Shown here: positions 1 to 8,969 of the stretch, piece after piece | How positions within the stretch are numbered: position 1 is the stretch's first letter | How the letters are laid out: every line of letters starts with the position of its first letter | Assembly (NCBI RefSeq): GCF_008056315.1 | Contig: NZ_VRKQ01000008.1 | Location: 372,001-436,000 of the forward strand | Source of the DNA: Seonamhaeicola maritimus | GTDB lineage: Bacteria > Bacteroidota > Bacteroidia > Flavobacteriales > Flavobacteriaceae | DNA: 64,000 bases | Direction: 5' to 3' | Made by a program: the position numbers and the translations under genes | Notes under the pieces: model-generated | Told to the model about the DNA's origin: nothing | Databases searched by the model: none | What the model saw: only the letters and a program-made list of their open reading frames with translations

Positions 1-270
1 AATGTTGATTTTGCTGCACTTTCAAATGAAGATTTTATTGCGTCAAACTTCAAAATATACCCTAACCCTGCTAAGGATATTGTAACAATAGAATCTAACA
101 ATATTGAAGTGTCATCAATAAAAATTTATGACATTTTAGGTAAACAAGTTTTTGCACAAAAAGGGTTAGCTTCTAAGGAATTAAATATCTCTCATCTTAA
201 TTCAGGAATATATGTTTTAAGAATAGACACCTTTGAAGGTGCTCTAAACAAAAAAATAGTAGTTGAATAG
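1..270 (+). CDS. C-terminal end of a T9SS-secreted protein (partial)
   Basis: The window opens inside this gene; 89 residues and a TAG stop are visible in frame 1. The visible part is a type A C-terminal sorting domain of the type IX secretion system: it has the KIYPNP motif near residue 19, a middle IKIYDILGKQV strand and the closing LNSGIYVLRI...KKIVVE pattern. Such domains direct proteins across the outer membrane, after which the domain is removed. The catalytic or binding part lies to the left of the window and cannot be identified. Its position before alginate lyase genes makes a secreted alginate lyase or an alginate-binding protein plausible, but that is inference only. Confidence 0.9.
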   Translation, partial: NVDFAALSNEDFIASNFKIYPNPAKDIVTIESNNIEVSSIKIYDILGKQVFAQKGLASKELNISHLNSGIYVLRIDTFEGALNKKIVVE

Positions 271-293
271 TAAGTAGTATAGTTTAGTTGACA

Positions 294-331
294 AAAGAAG
301 GTCTTTATTAATAAGTAAAGGCTTTCTTTTT
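294..331 (+). terminator. Rho-independent terminator after the T9SS protein
   Basis: Arms AAAGAAGGTCTTTATT and AATAAGTAAAGGCTTTCTTT pair with several G-U pairs and end in a short T-run. It lies between the stop at 270 and the next start at 357, so the T9SS gene probably ends its own transcript here. Confidence 0.6.
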
Positions 332-356
332 ATCTCAATTATTTTAAAATTCTTTT

Positions 357-2684
357 ATGAATAGATTGTTTCTTCTTGTTTTAGTTTGTGTTTTTATTTC
401 TTCTTGTAAGAAGGGTGCAAATGAATCAGGTATTCTTGTAAAAAATATTTCTGAGTATAATAACGCTGTTTCTAAAGCACAACCAGGTGATGTCATTATA
501 CTTGCCAATGGCGTTTGGAACAATGCTGAATTGGTTTTTGAAGGTGAAGGAACTAAAGAAAACCCAATTACATTATCAGTAGAGGAAAAAGGAAAAGTTA
601 CTCTGGAAGGGCAATCAAATCTTCAAATTTCTGGAGAATATTTAGTTGTTGAAGGTTTAGTTTTTAAAAACGGATATACGCCAACAAATGCGGTTATTTC
701 ATTTAGAAAGAATAGAGAAGAAATGGCAAATAATTGTCGTTTAACAGAATGCGTTATTGATAATTATAATAATCCAGAACGCCATGTGCAAGATTATTGG
801 GTAACCATCTACGGAAAAAATAATCGTATTGACCATAATCATATTGTTGGTAAAAAGAATTTAGGTGTTACCATGATTGTTGGTTTAGATACCAAGGAAA
901 GTAGAGAAAACAAACATAAAATTGACCATAACTATTTTGGACCGCGTCCAACCTTTGGCAATAACGGAGGCGAAACCCTAAGGATAGGAACAAGTCACCA
1001 CGCTCTTGAAAACTCTAATACTTTGGTAGAGTCCAATTACTTTGATAGATGTAATGGTGAACATGAAATTATTTCCAATAAGGCTTGTCAGAACACCTTT
1101 AAGTATAATACTTTTTTTGAATGTACAGGAACATTAACCATGCGTCATGGAAATGAAACTATGGTAGATGGTAATGTGTTTATTGGTAATGGTAAACCTA
1201 GTACCGGAGGGGTTCGTGTAATCAATGAAACCCAAACAGTTATTAATAATTATCATATTGGTTTAACGGGTTATCGTTTTAGAGGTGCTTTTGTTATGAT
1301 GAATGGTGTCCCAAATTCACCACCTAATCGTTATGTGCCAGTTATAGATTCTAAAGTAAATAACAACACTTTTATTAATTGTGACCATATTCAGCTGTGT
1401 GCTGGAAGTGATTCAGAAAGGAGTACACCGCCTAAAAACTCTGAGATGTCAGATAACATTTTTTATCATGAATCAAAAAGTAATTTATTCACTGTTTATG
1501 ATGATATAAGTGGGGTTAGTTTTCAAAATAACATCCAAGGAAAAGATTTAAAAACAGATATTTCTAGTGGTTTTGAAAATGCTGATATTCAATTGGTGAA
1601 AAACGCACAAGGTTTTTTAATCCCTCAATCAGACAAAATAAAAACAAAGGTTGAAATAAGTCCAAATATTGCAACAAAACAAAACACTGGCGTAAGCTGG
1701 TATACAAAAGAGGAATCATTAGTGGCGTTGAACAGCGGAAAAACTATTCAAGTAAAAGCGGAATTGAATAGTTTGTTTGATGCTGCTAATAATTCTCAGC
1801 CAGGAGATGTTTTAGTACTAGAATCGGGAGAAACGTATTTACTTACTAAGGCGGCTAAAGTAAAACATCCTTTAACAATTAAAACTTTTGGAAAAGAAAA
1901 AGCAACCATATTGTTTGAGCGTATGATGGCTTTTGAAATTCAAAACGGAGGAAGCTTATCAATTGAGAATATTTTGTTTGATGGTGCTAAATCTCCAGAC
2001 TATGCTGGAAATGCGGTAATAAGTACTAGTAAAAAATCAATGACAGAGAACTATAAATTGTTTATTGATAATTGTGAATTTTCAAATTTAGTAGTAAATC
2101 ATTCATTTGATGTATTAAGAGTTTCTAAAGGAACATTTGCAGATACCATCAGCATTACCAATTCAACGTTCAAAAATATCACTGGACATGTTACGGCTTT
2201 AGATAAAGAAACTGATGATATTGGAGCATACAACGTTGAGTATTTTATAATGAAAAATAATATATTTAAGGATGTTCAGGGAGCTGCTTTGAGATTATAT
2301 AGAGGAGGAAAGGATGAAAGCACATTTGGGCCATTTTTGGAAGTAGATCATAACGTGTTAGATAATGTGGGGCATGGTAAGAAGAACAAATACCAAGTAG
2401 CCATATCATTATACGGTGTTCAGGTTAATGATATTAATAATAATATTTTCAATAATTCCAAAGGGCTTAATATGCATTTAGTGGTAGGAGAGCCTATAGT
2501 GAACGTATTCAATAACAATTTTTACAATTCTGATAAAATTACGGTGACTGGTGATGAAAAATATAACGTAAAAAATCTTTGGGAATTTGATCCTAATCTG
2601 AAAGACGATTTTTATTTAGGTGACAACTCTTCTTTAAAAGGTAAAGGAACTGACGGATTAGATCTAGGTGTAATTTCAAAATAA
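357..2684 (+). CDS. PL6 family alginate lyase, lipoprotein
   Basis: 775 residues. A lipoprotein signal peptide ends at Cys17 (FISSC), so the enzyme is membrane anchored, probably at the surface or facing the periplasm. The rest is parallel beta-helix in two halves: a catalytic one (about 25-450) and a second one (about 465-775), as in two-domain PL6 enzymes such as AlyGC. The PL6 catalytic lysine and arginine are present at Lys242 (EIISNKAC) and Arg263 (TMRHGN). PL6 enzymes cleave alginate by beta-elimination, often at MG or GG sites; the exact specificity cannot be read here. It is the first gene of an operon with the PL17 gene (4-bp gap) and kdgF. A chondroitinase B-like activity is the alternative, but the neighbours argue for alginate. 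Confidence 0.94.
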   Translation: MNRLFLLVLVCVFISSCKKGANESGILVKNISEYNNAVSKAQPGDVIILANGVWNNAELVFEGEGTKENPITLSVEEKGKVTLEGQSNLQISGEYLVVEGLVFKNGYTPTNAVISFRKNREEMANNCRLTECVIDNYNNPERHVQDYWVTIYGKNNRIDHNHIVGKKNLGVTMIVGLDTKESRENKHKIDHNYFGPRPTFGNNGGETLRIGTSHHALENSNTLVESNYFDRCNGEHEIISNKACQNTFKYNTFFECTGTLTMRHGNETMVDGNVFIGNGKPSTGGVRVINETQTVINNYHIGLTGYRFRGAFVMMNGVPNSPPNRYVPVIDSKVNNNTFINCDHIQLCAGSDSERSTPPKNSEMSDNIFYHESKSNLFTVYDDISGVSFQNNIQGKDLKTDISSGFENADIQLVKNAQGFLIPQSDKIKTKVEISPNIATKQNTGVSWYTKEESLVALNSGKTIQVKAELNSLFDAANNSQPGDVLVLESGETYLLTKAAKVKHPLTIKTFGKEKATILFERMMAFEIQNGGSLSIENILFDGAKSPDYAGNAVISTSKKSMTENYKLFIDNCEFSNLVVNHSFDVLRVSKGTFADTISITNSTFKNITGHVTALDKETDDIGAYNVEYFIMKNNIFKDVQGAALRLYRGGKDESTFGPFLEVDHNVLDNVGHGKKNKYQVAISLYGVQVNDINNNIFNNSKGLNMHLVVGEPIVNVFNNNFYNSDKITVTGDEKYNVKNLWEFDPNLKDDFYLGDNSSLKGKGTDGLDLGVISK

Positions 2685-2688
2685 CGCT

Positions 2689-4968
2689 ATGCAAGTATCA
2701 AAATATATAAAATCAAGTTTATTATTAGCACTTACAATTGCGGTTGTATTTTCTTGTAAAGAAAAAGAAACCAAAGAGATAAACTCGGTTTCAGAATCAA
2801 CACATCCAAGTTTAATATTAACAAAACAAGGTGTTAAAGAAATTAGAGCAAATTTAGGTAGTATCCCCATATTTGATAAAACGCTAGCTGCTACTAAAAA
2901 AGAGGTTGATACTGAAATTGAAAATGGTTTTGATGTTCCTGTTCCAAAAGATTATTCAGGAGGATACACCCATGAGACTCATAAAAAGAATTATGTGTTA
3001 ATGCAAAAAGCAGGTGTTTTATATCAAATTCTTGAAGATGACACCTATGCTCAATTTGTTAAAGATATGTTGTTTGACTATGCAAGACAGTATCCAACAT
3101 GGCCTGTTCATCCAAAACCAAGGTCTTATGCTAGAGGTAAACTATTTTGGCAATGTTTAAATGATTCTAATTGGTTGGTTTATACCAGTCAAGCTTATGA
3201 TTGTATTTACGATTTTTTAACAGAAGAAGAACGCAATACTTTAGAAACAGATTTGTTTAGACCTTTTGCTGATTATATATCAAAGGAGAACCCACAATTT
3301 TTTAATCGTGTTCATAATCATGCTACTTGGGGTAATTCGGCTGTAGGAATGATGGCATTGGCTATGGGTGATGATACTCTTTTAGATAGAGCATTAAATG
3401 GTGTTAAAGATGTTAATTTTAATCCAGATGAAAAAGATAATGATGGAGGTTATATTAGAAAAGATGGCCAGAAAATAGGTTTTTATGCTAATGTTGATGA
3501 ACCTTTTTCACCAGATGGTTATTTTACCGAAGGACCTTATTATCAGCGTTACGCTTCCTACCCCTTTTTAATTTTTGCCCAGGCGCTTCAAAATAAAAAA
3601 CCAGAACATAAGGTATTTGAGTATAAAGATGGTGTGCTTATAAAAAGTGTGAATGCTTTATTAAATTTATCTGATGTTGATGGTGATTTCTTTTTGTTAA
3701 ATGATGCTCAAAAAGGTATGTCCTATTTCAATGCATCCTTAATATCTACTGTAGATATTGGATATCATTTTGGAGGTAATGATCCAGGATTATTAAGTAT
3801 TGCCAAAAAGCAAGATGAAGTTACCTTAGATGATGCAGGTTTAGCTGTAGCCTTAGGTATAAAGGCAGGTAAAGAAAAACCGTTTATTAAAAAATCCATT
3901 GAGTTATCTGATGGTGCCAACGGAGACGAAGGTGCAGTTGGAGTTATACGTAGTTATGATTGGGAGTTGGTGTTTAAATATACGGCACACGGATTGAGTC
4001 ATGGGCATTTTGATAAGTTATCATATGCTTTATTTGAAAATGGTAATGAGGTTGTTCAAGATTACGGCATGGGTCGTTTTGTGAATATTGAACAAAAAGG
4101 TGGTGGTAATTACTTAAAGGAAAACAAAACTTGGGCAAAACAAACCATAGCACATAATACAATTACACAAAATGAAAAATCACAGTTTAAGGGTAAATAT
4201 GATATAGGTAGTAAACATCATTCAAACAAGTATGTATTTAGTGTAGCAGATGAAAATATTCAAGTTGCAAGTGCAAAAGAAGAAAATGCGTATCCGGGAA
4301 CTAAGCTTCATAGAACTATGGTTACAATCAAGGATGAAGATTATAATAACCCTTATGTGTTAGATATAATGAGAGTATCTTCTGAAAAGTCAAATCAGTA
4401 TGATTTGCCATTTTTCTTTTTAGGACATATTATGCAAGCCGATTTTGAATATAACAAATTGAATGAGCCAGAAGTTTTAGGAAAGTCAGATGGATATCAG
4501 CATTTATATAAGGAAGCCAGTGCATCTGCTAATGGAAGTAACATCAAATTAAACTGGTTGTTAAATAATAAATTTTATACATATTCAGCGGTAACTTCAA
4601 AAAATGATGAACTTATTTTTGGCAGGATCGGAGCAAATGATCCGGACTTTAATCTACGGAATGAGCAAACATTAATCTTAAGGAAGAAGGATGTAAAAGA
4701 TGCCTTGTTTGTTTCAATTATAGAATCACACGGAACATATTCTCCTGTATCTGAACTAGCAGTTAACGCTTATAGTAATATCAAAAACATTTCTGTAATG
4801 CATAATTCAAAGGAATATACTGCAATTCAAATTGAAACAAAAAAAGATAAATCAAAAGTCTTTATCATTTCAAACGAAAATAATGATAAAGGTGTAGAAC
4901 ATAAATTAACAATAAACAATATAGAGTATACCTGGGAAGGTGCTTACATGTTTACAGAAAACAAATAA
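2689..4968 (+). CDS. PL17 oligoalginate lyase, lipoprotein
   Basis: 759 residues with a lipoprotein signal ending at Cys23 (VVFSC). An N-terminal alpha/alpha toroid (about 40-390) is followed by a heparinase II/III-like beta-sandwich (about 400-750), the PL17 layout. Candidate active-site residues are Asn210-His211 in NRVHNHATWGN, Tyr284/Tyr285 in GPYYQRY and a His in HGLSHGHFDKL near residue 435, matching the Asn/His/Tyr/His set described for Alg17C. PL17 enzymes act exolytically on alginate oligosaccharides and release unsaturated monouronate, the substrate of the kdgF product encoded 10 bp downstream. The lipid anchor suggests a periplasmic location, finishing oligomers imported by the SusCD pairs. 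Confidence 0.95.
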   Translation: MQVSKYIKSSLLLALTIAVVFSCKEKETKEINSVSESTHPSLILTKQGVKEIRANLGSIPIFDKTLAATKKEVDTEIENGFDVPVPKDYSGGYTHETHKKNYVLMQKAGVLYQILEDDTYAQFVKDMLFDYARQYPTWPVHPKPRSYARGKLFWQCLNDSNWLVYTSQAYDCIYDFLTEEERNTLETDLFRPFADYISKENPQFFNRVHNHATWGNSAVGMMALAMGDDTLLDRALNGVKDVNFNPDEKDNDGGYIRKDGQKIGFYANVDEPFSPDGYFTEGPYYQRYASYPFLIFAQALQNKKPEHKVFEYKDGVLIKSVNALLNLSDVDGDFFLLNDAQKGMSYFNASLISTVDIGYHFGGNDPGLLSIAKKQDEVTLDDAGLAVALGIKAGKEKPFIKKSIELSDGANGDEGAVGVIRSYDWELVFKYTAHGLSHGHFDKLSYALFENGNEVVQDYGMGRFVNIEQKGGGNYLKENKTWAKQTIAHNTITQNEKSQFKGKYDIGSKHHSNKYVFSVADENIQVASAKEENAYPGTKLHRTMVTIKDEDYNNPYVLDIMRVSSEKSNQYDLPFFFLGHIMQADFEYNKLNEPEVLGKSDGYQHLYKEASASANGSNIKLNWLLNNKFYTYSAVTSKNDELIFGRIGANDPDFNLRNEQTLILRKKDVKDALFVSIIESHGTYSPVSELAVNAYSNIKNISVMHNSKEYTAIQIETKKDKSKVFIISNENNDKGVEHKLTINNIEYTWEGAYMFTENK

Positions 4969-4978
4969 ATTATAAATT

Positions 4979-5356
4979 ATGAAAAGATTTAGTGAAAAGT
5001 ATGTCGTTGCAAAAGACATGGAATGGGAAGAACTTGGTGGCGGAGTGTCAAGAAAGTTCTTAGGTTACGATAACCAAATTATGATGGTAAGAGTGAAATT
5101 TGAAAAAGGAGCGTTAGGTTCTCCACATCAACATTTTCATACGCAGGCTACCTTTTGTGCTTCAGGGAAATTTGAATTTGAGATTGATGGAGTAAAGCAA
5201 ATTGTAGAAGCTGGAGATGGTGTGTATATTGAACCTAATTTATTGCATAGTGCAGTTTGTTTGGAAGAAGGGGAGCTAATAGATACATTTAGCCCGGTAA
5301 GAGAAGATTTCTTAACTGGTGATGGAGTGTCTTATTTTGGAGATAAGGAATCATAA
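4979..5356 (+). CDS. kdgF: KdgF-type cupin, unsaturated uronate ring-opening enzyme
   Basis: 125 residues forming a single small cupin. Metal-ligand candidates are His50, His52 and Gln56 in PHQHFHTQ and His90 in PNLLHS, the pattern seen in KdgF proteins; Asp102 in the DTFSPVRED motif is a likely catalytic acid. KdgF converts the unsaturated monouronate released by oligoalginate lyases (or pectate lyases) to the linear keto sugar (DEHU for alginate). There is no signal peptide, so it should be cytoplasmic. It is the last gene of the PL6-PL17-kdgF operon. The long gap that follows carries the first susC promoter, so this operon ends here. Confidence 0.9.
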   Translation: MKRFSEKYVVAKDMEWEELGGGVSRKFLGYDNQIMMVRVKFEKGALGSPHQHFHTQATFCASGKFEFEIDGVKQIVEAGDGVYIEPNLLHSAVCLEEGELIDTFSPVREDFLTGDGVSYFGDKES

Positions 5357-5425
5357 AAAAGAAGCCTATTAGTACATTTCGTGAGGATTTTTATGGATTA
5401 GTAAATTGTTAAAAATGAAAATTTA

Positions 5426-5456
5426 TTTGTTTTAACAAAAAAATAACATATATTTG
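5426..5456 (+). promoter_or_regulatory. Promoter of the first susCD operon (TTTG-N19-TAnnTTTG)
   Basis: A -33 element TTTG (5426-5429) and a -7 element TATATTTG (5449-5456) are separated by exactly 19 bp, the Bacteroidota sigma-ABfr consensus. The same two elements with the same 19-bp spacer recur at 10490-10520 before the second susC. Transcription should begin near 5463, giving a leader of about 315 bases. Confidence 0.8.
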
Positions 5457-5491
5457 GAAAACCAATTTGGTAAACCACTTTGGTAAACCAA
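5453..5491 (+). promoter_or_regulatory. Three tandem GntR/FadR-type operator boxes
   Basis: Boxes TTTGGAAAACCAA (5453), TTTGGTAAACCA (5466) and TTTGGTAAACCAA (5479) start exactly 13 bp apart. Each is palindromic around TGG-N4-CCA, compatible with the GT...AC half-sites of FadR-type GntR regulators. The first overlaps the -7 element and the others cover the start site, so binding should repress. The probable binder is the GntR protein encoded at 19384-20085; a GntR repressor of alginate catabolism (AusR) is known in Zobellia galactanivorans. Confidence 0.78.
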
Positions 5492-5556
5492 GAAAATACT
5501 AAACTAAATGTCTAACGCTTTTGAAATATAATTCTTCATTTATGAATAAAAAATAA

Positions 5557-5616
5557 AAAGGGATAGGTGTGCACCTATCCCTTTAAACCATTTACTTCTT
5601 GTCGGATTGAAGTAAA
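5557..5616 (+). ncRNA. Conserved two-hairpin leader of susC 1
   Basis: Within the long 5' leader sit two hairpins. The first (5557-5584) pairs AAAGGGATAGGTG with CACCTATCCCTTT without mismatch. The second (5591-5616) pairs TTTACTTC with GAAGTAAA around a 10-base loop TTGTCGGATT. The same two structures, in the same order and with almost the same spacing, lie before susC 2 (10620-10680), with base changes that largely keep pairing. No sense-strand T-run follows, so a simple terminator is unlikely. The rest of the 5357-5779 gap shows no gene. Confidence 0.5.
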
Positions 5617-5779
5617 ATCCAATACACAATATTGCTATGCAATAGCATGTAACTTCAAAACTACTAAAAATAGTTGAATAGTTCTCTTTTGTTTAGCAAT
5701 TAGTGTAATTGAGTGAAATTGATTTAGTGTGGAAACATACTAATCAGACTGAAACAATATTAACTAAATTAAACAAATT

Positions 5780-8700
5780 ATGAATTTAAAAATTAGACTA
5801 ACTCTAATTGCAGTGTTGTTGTTCAATGCTGTTTTGATTGCACAGAGTGGAATTACTGTTAAAGGTACGGTCGTATCTGCTACAGATAATGTTCCAATTC
5901 CAGGTGTAAATGTTATTGTGGTGAATACCACAAAAGGAACTACTACAGATTTTGACGGAGCTTATCAAATTGAAGCCGATAAGGGAGATGTTATACAATT
6001 CTCTTATGTTGGGTTTGTAAGTCAATCGGTAACTGTCGGTGATCAAACAACAATTAACGTTTCATTAGAAGAAGATTTTGCTGCTCTTGAAGAGGTTGTA
6101 GTTGTAGGTTACGGAACTCGTAAAAAATCTCATTTAACTGGAGCCATTGCAAAAATTGGAGGAGAAGATGTTGCTGCTGTTCAGGCTGCACGTGTAGATG
6201 ATGCTCTAGCAGGTAAATTGCCTGGGGTTTTAATACAAAATCAAGATGGTGCACCTGGAGCAGATCCAAAAATTCAAATTAGAGCGGCCTCTTCTATTTC
6301 AGGTGATTCAAGTCCTCTAATTGTCGTTGATGGGTATCCTATTTCGGGGAGTATAGCAACTGTTAATCCTAACGATATTGAAAGTTTAGAGGTATTGAAA
6401 GATGCAGCTTCGGCCGCCATATATGGTTCAAGGGGGGCAAATGGTGTAATTTTAATTACCACCAAAAAAGGAAAAGAGGGTAAGGTTAAGTTTAGTTATA
6501 ATAGCTACTTAAGTACCTCTAGCAGATACAGAGATAACATTCTTCAGTCTGGACCAGAATGGGCATCAACTGTTAGGTCTGGTATTTCTTCTGGTAAATT
6601 TGACGTTTCACATCTTGATCCTGCTTTTGTAGAATTTAGGTTAAGCGCTTATGAAAATTCTCCTGGAGCAATTAGTCCAGAAGATTGGCTTTTCAGGAGA
6701 GGTAATACAATGAGTCATGACTTTAGTATGAGAGGTGGCTCTGAAGATGTTAAAATCTTTGCATCGGTTGGTTATCAAAATACTGAAGGTATTGTAATTA
6801 CTCAAGGTTTTGAAAGATTAAACGCACGTCTGAATGTTGATGCCAAATTGGGAGATAAGTTCAAGACGGGAGTTAGTTTCAACGGATTTTCAGCTGAAAG
6901 AGATATCGTTGGTCATGATATGAGAGATTTATTAAGGTCATATGGTGTCCATCCTGTTTACCATACTGCTGAGTCTATTGCTTTTGTTCAAGCACTAGAT
7001 GGCGAAGCCCAAGCTTTAGGATTAGCTGCATTCGATAATGGTTATAGAGGTTCAGGATATGAAGCTAGTAGTATATATGAATTAGAACCGGGTATGGCGG
7101 CACAAGATTGGCATTACGGTAGAGCAAATAACGGTATTGGTGGTTCTGGTGATGCTGGTCCAGCAGCTAAACTTGATAATACTGAAAGTTGGGAAAAAAC
7201 TTTTTTCGGTAATGTTACTGGGTATTTACAATACAGCCTTATGGAAGGGTTAGATATAAAAACTGTTTTAGGTGGAGATTTAAGAGATACTCAAAACTAT
7301 TCACACAGATTACTTGGATTTGATTCTAGAGCTCGTGATTCTCAGACTTTCATGGATCAAGTGGATTTAAAAGTGTCTTCTGTTTTAAGTGAAACTACCT
7401 TAAGTTTTGCAAAGGAATTTGGTAGTCATGATGTATCTGCTGTTGCTGGTCTTGAATTTCAAACTACAACTTTTAAGGGTACTCGTTTAGATGGTTCAAA
7501 TATTCCAGATAACGCGATTTTAAATTTTAACCTTTTAGCACCAGCTGATATTATAGTAACAGAGAGAGATGAAACTCGAGTTAGAGAGAGTGTTTTTGGG
7601 AGAGTAAATTATGCCTATGATGATCGTTTCTTAGTATCGGCATCGGTAAGAAGAGATGGTGATTCTCGTTTTGGAGCTAATAAAAAATATGAAACATTTC
7701 CAGCACTTTCTTTAGGATGGAATTTACACAATGAATCTTTCTTAGAAGACCATAATTTTATAAGCCAGTTAAAGTTAAGATTTAGCACAGGGTCTTTAGG
7801 AACAACTTCTTTTTTAGGTTCTTATGATTCCTTGAGTCTTTTAGATGCGGCCGCAACTGTATATGGTACAGGATTTCTAATCCCTACTAACGTTGCAAAC
7901 GCTGATTTAACTTGGCAAACAAATACAGAAACTAACTATGGTCTTGATTTCGGATTTCTAAATAATCGTTTTAGACTTGGTGTAGATTATTATACATCAG
8001 ATATTGAGGATATTTTAATTAATCAAAGTGTCTCCGAGGTACTAGGTACGCCATCTATTGTACTTAATTCAGGTGATGTTAGAAGTTCTGGATTGGAATT
8101 TGAATTTACTGGTAATTTAATTAGCAATGATAATTTCTCTTGGAGTATGGGAGCTAATTTATCTACTGTTTCTACAGAAATTACTGATTTAGGAGGTTTA
8201 GATGAGTTGCCTCAGCAAATTTATGGTCAAAGTGGCAGAGGACCTGTTTTTAGAAACTATGTAGGAGGTCAGATAGGTGAAATGTGGGGATTAGAGACCA
8301 TTGGAGATGTTGAAATGGAATATATTGCTGACGTTACAAGACATCCTAATAATGCTACAGGAGAATCTTATGTTGTAGATCAAAATGGAGATGGGGTAAT
8401 TGATAGAACAAGAAGCGTTGAAGACGGAGGAGATTTAGTTAAAATTGGTCAAAACACACCTGATTTTTACTGGGGTATGTCACATAATTTGACATATAAG
8501 AATTTTGATATGTCTTTACAATTTCAAGGGTCTCAAGGTGGAGATGTTTACAATATAGATCCTCTTTATTATGGGTCTCAATGGGGAGGCAGAATTAATA
8601 CTGCTAAGTTAGATGCAAATGGAGATGGTTTAGCGGATAATAATGGATTGCCTTGGGAGCGAAATAGGAACCAAACAGATGCCATGATACAAGATGCATC

Positions 8701-8959
8701 TTATATAGCTTTAAGAAACCTAACTATTGGTTATACTTTTGATTCTGATGTGATGGGTAAAATTGGCTTAAGTTCTTTAAGGGCCTATTTTGCTGCTACT
8801 AATTTATTATACTTAATGGGAGATGATTATACATCTTATAACCCAGAGGGTGTAGAGATTACCAATGATGGTTATGCGGGGCCTACAACATATGGGGTTC
8901 AAGTGGGAGCTAGTCCGATTGTAAGAAGTTTTACATTTGGTTTAAATGTTAATTTTTAA
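5780..8959 (+). CDS. SusC-like TonB-dependent outer-membrane transporter 1
   Basis: 1059 residues. A signal peptide (MNLKIRLTLIAVLLFNAVLIAQS) is followed by a carboxypeptidase-D-like regulatory domain (about 25-100), a TonB-box-like segment (EEVVVVGYGTRKKS), a plug domain (about 110-230, with LEVLKDAASAAIYGSRGANG) and a 22-strand barrel to the C-terminal Phe (GLNVNF). SusC proteins import oligosaccharides together with the SusD lipoprotein encoded 10 bp downstream. The locus implies alginate oligomers as cargo. Expression should be controlled by the tandem operator boxes at 5453-5491. Its first 100 residues and their DNA are nearly the same as in the second SusC (10847), pointing to an old duplication. 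Confidence 0.95.
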   Translation: MNLKIRLTLIAVLLFNAVLIAQSGITVKGTVVSATDNVPIPGVNVIVVNTTKGTTTDFDGAYQIEADKGDVIQFSYVGFVSQSVTVGDQTTINVSLEEDFAALEEVVVVGYGTRKKSHLTGAIAKIGGEDVAAVQAARVDDALAGKLPGVLIQNQDGAPGADPKIQIRAASSISGDSSPLIVVDGYPISGSIATVNPNDIESLEVLKDAASAAIYGSRGANGVILITTKKGKEGKVKFSYNSYLSTSSRYRDNILQSGPEWASTVRSGISSGKFDVSHLDPAFVEFRLSAYENSPGAISPEDWLFRRGNTMSHDFSMRGGSEDVKIFASVGYQNTEGIVITQGFERLNARLNVDAKLGDKFKTGVSFNGFSAERDIVGHDMRDLLRSYGVHPVYHTAESIAFVQALDGEAQALGLAAFDNGYRGSGYEASSIYELEPGMAAQDWHYGRANNGIGGSGDAGPAAKLDNTESWEKTFFGNVTGYLQYSLMEGLDIKTVLGGDLRDTQNYSHRLLGFDSRARDSQTFMDQVDLKVSSVLSETTLSFAKEFGSHDVSAVAGLEFQTTTFKGTRLDGSNIPDNAILNFNLLAPADIIVTERDETRVRESVFGRVNYAYDDRFLVSASVRRDGDSRFGANKKYETFPALSLGWNLHNESFLEDHNFISQLKLRFSTGSLGTTSFLGSYDSLSLLDAAATVYGTGFLIPTNVANADLTWQTNTETNYGLDFGFLNNRFRLGVDYYTSDIEDILINQSVSEVLGTPSIVLNSGDVRSSGLEFEFTGNLISNDNFSWSMGANLSTVSTEITDLGGLDELPQQIYGQSGRGPVFRNYVGGQIGEMWGLETIGDVEMEYIADVTRHPNNATGESYVVDQNGDGVIDRTRSVEDGGDLVKIGQNTPDFYWGMSHNLTYKNFDMSLQFQGSQGGDVYNIDPLYYGSQWGGRINTAKLDANGDGLADNNGLPWERNRNQTDAMIQDASYIALRNLTIGYTFDSDVMGKIGLSSLRAYFAATNLLYLMGDDYTSYNPEGVEITNDGYAGPTTYGVQVGASPIVRSFTFGLNVNF

Positions 8960-8969
8960 ATAAAGAAAA

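Noticed and set aside
5557-5584. Hairpin read as a minus-strand terminator (T-rich on that strand)
   Set aside because: No minus-strand gene points into it from the right, and the paired second hairpin plus the copy before susC 2 favour a leader function.
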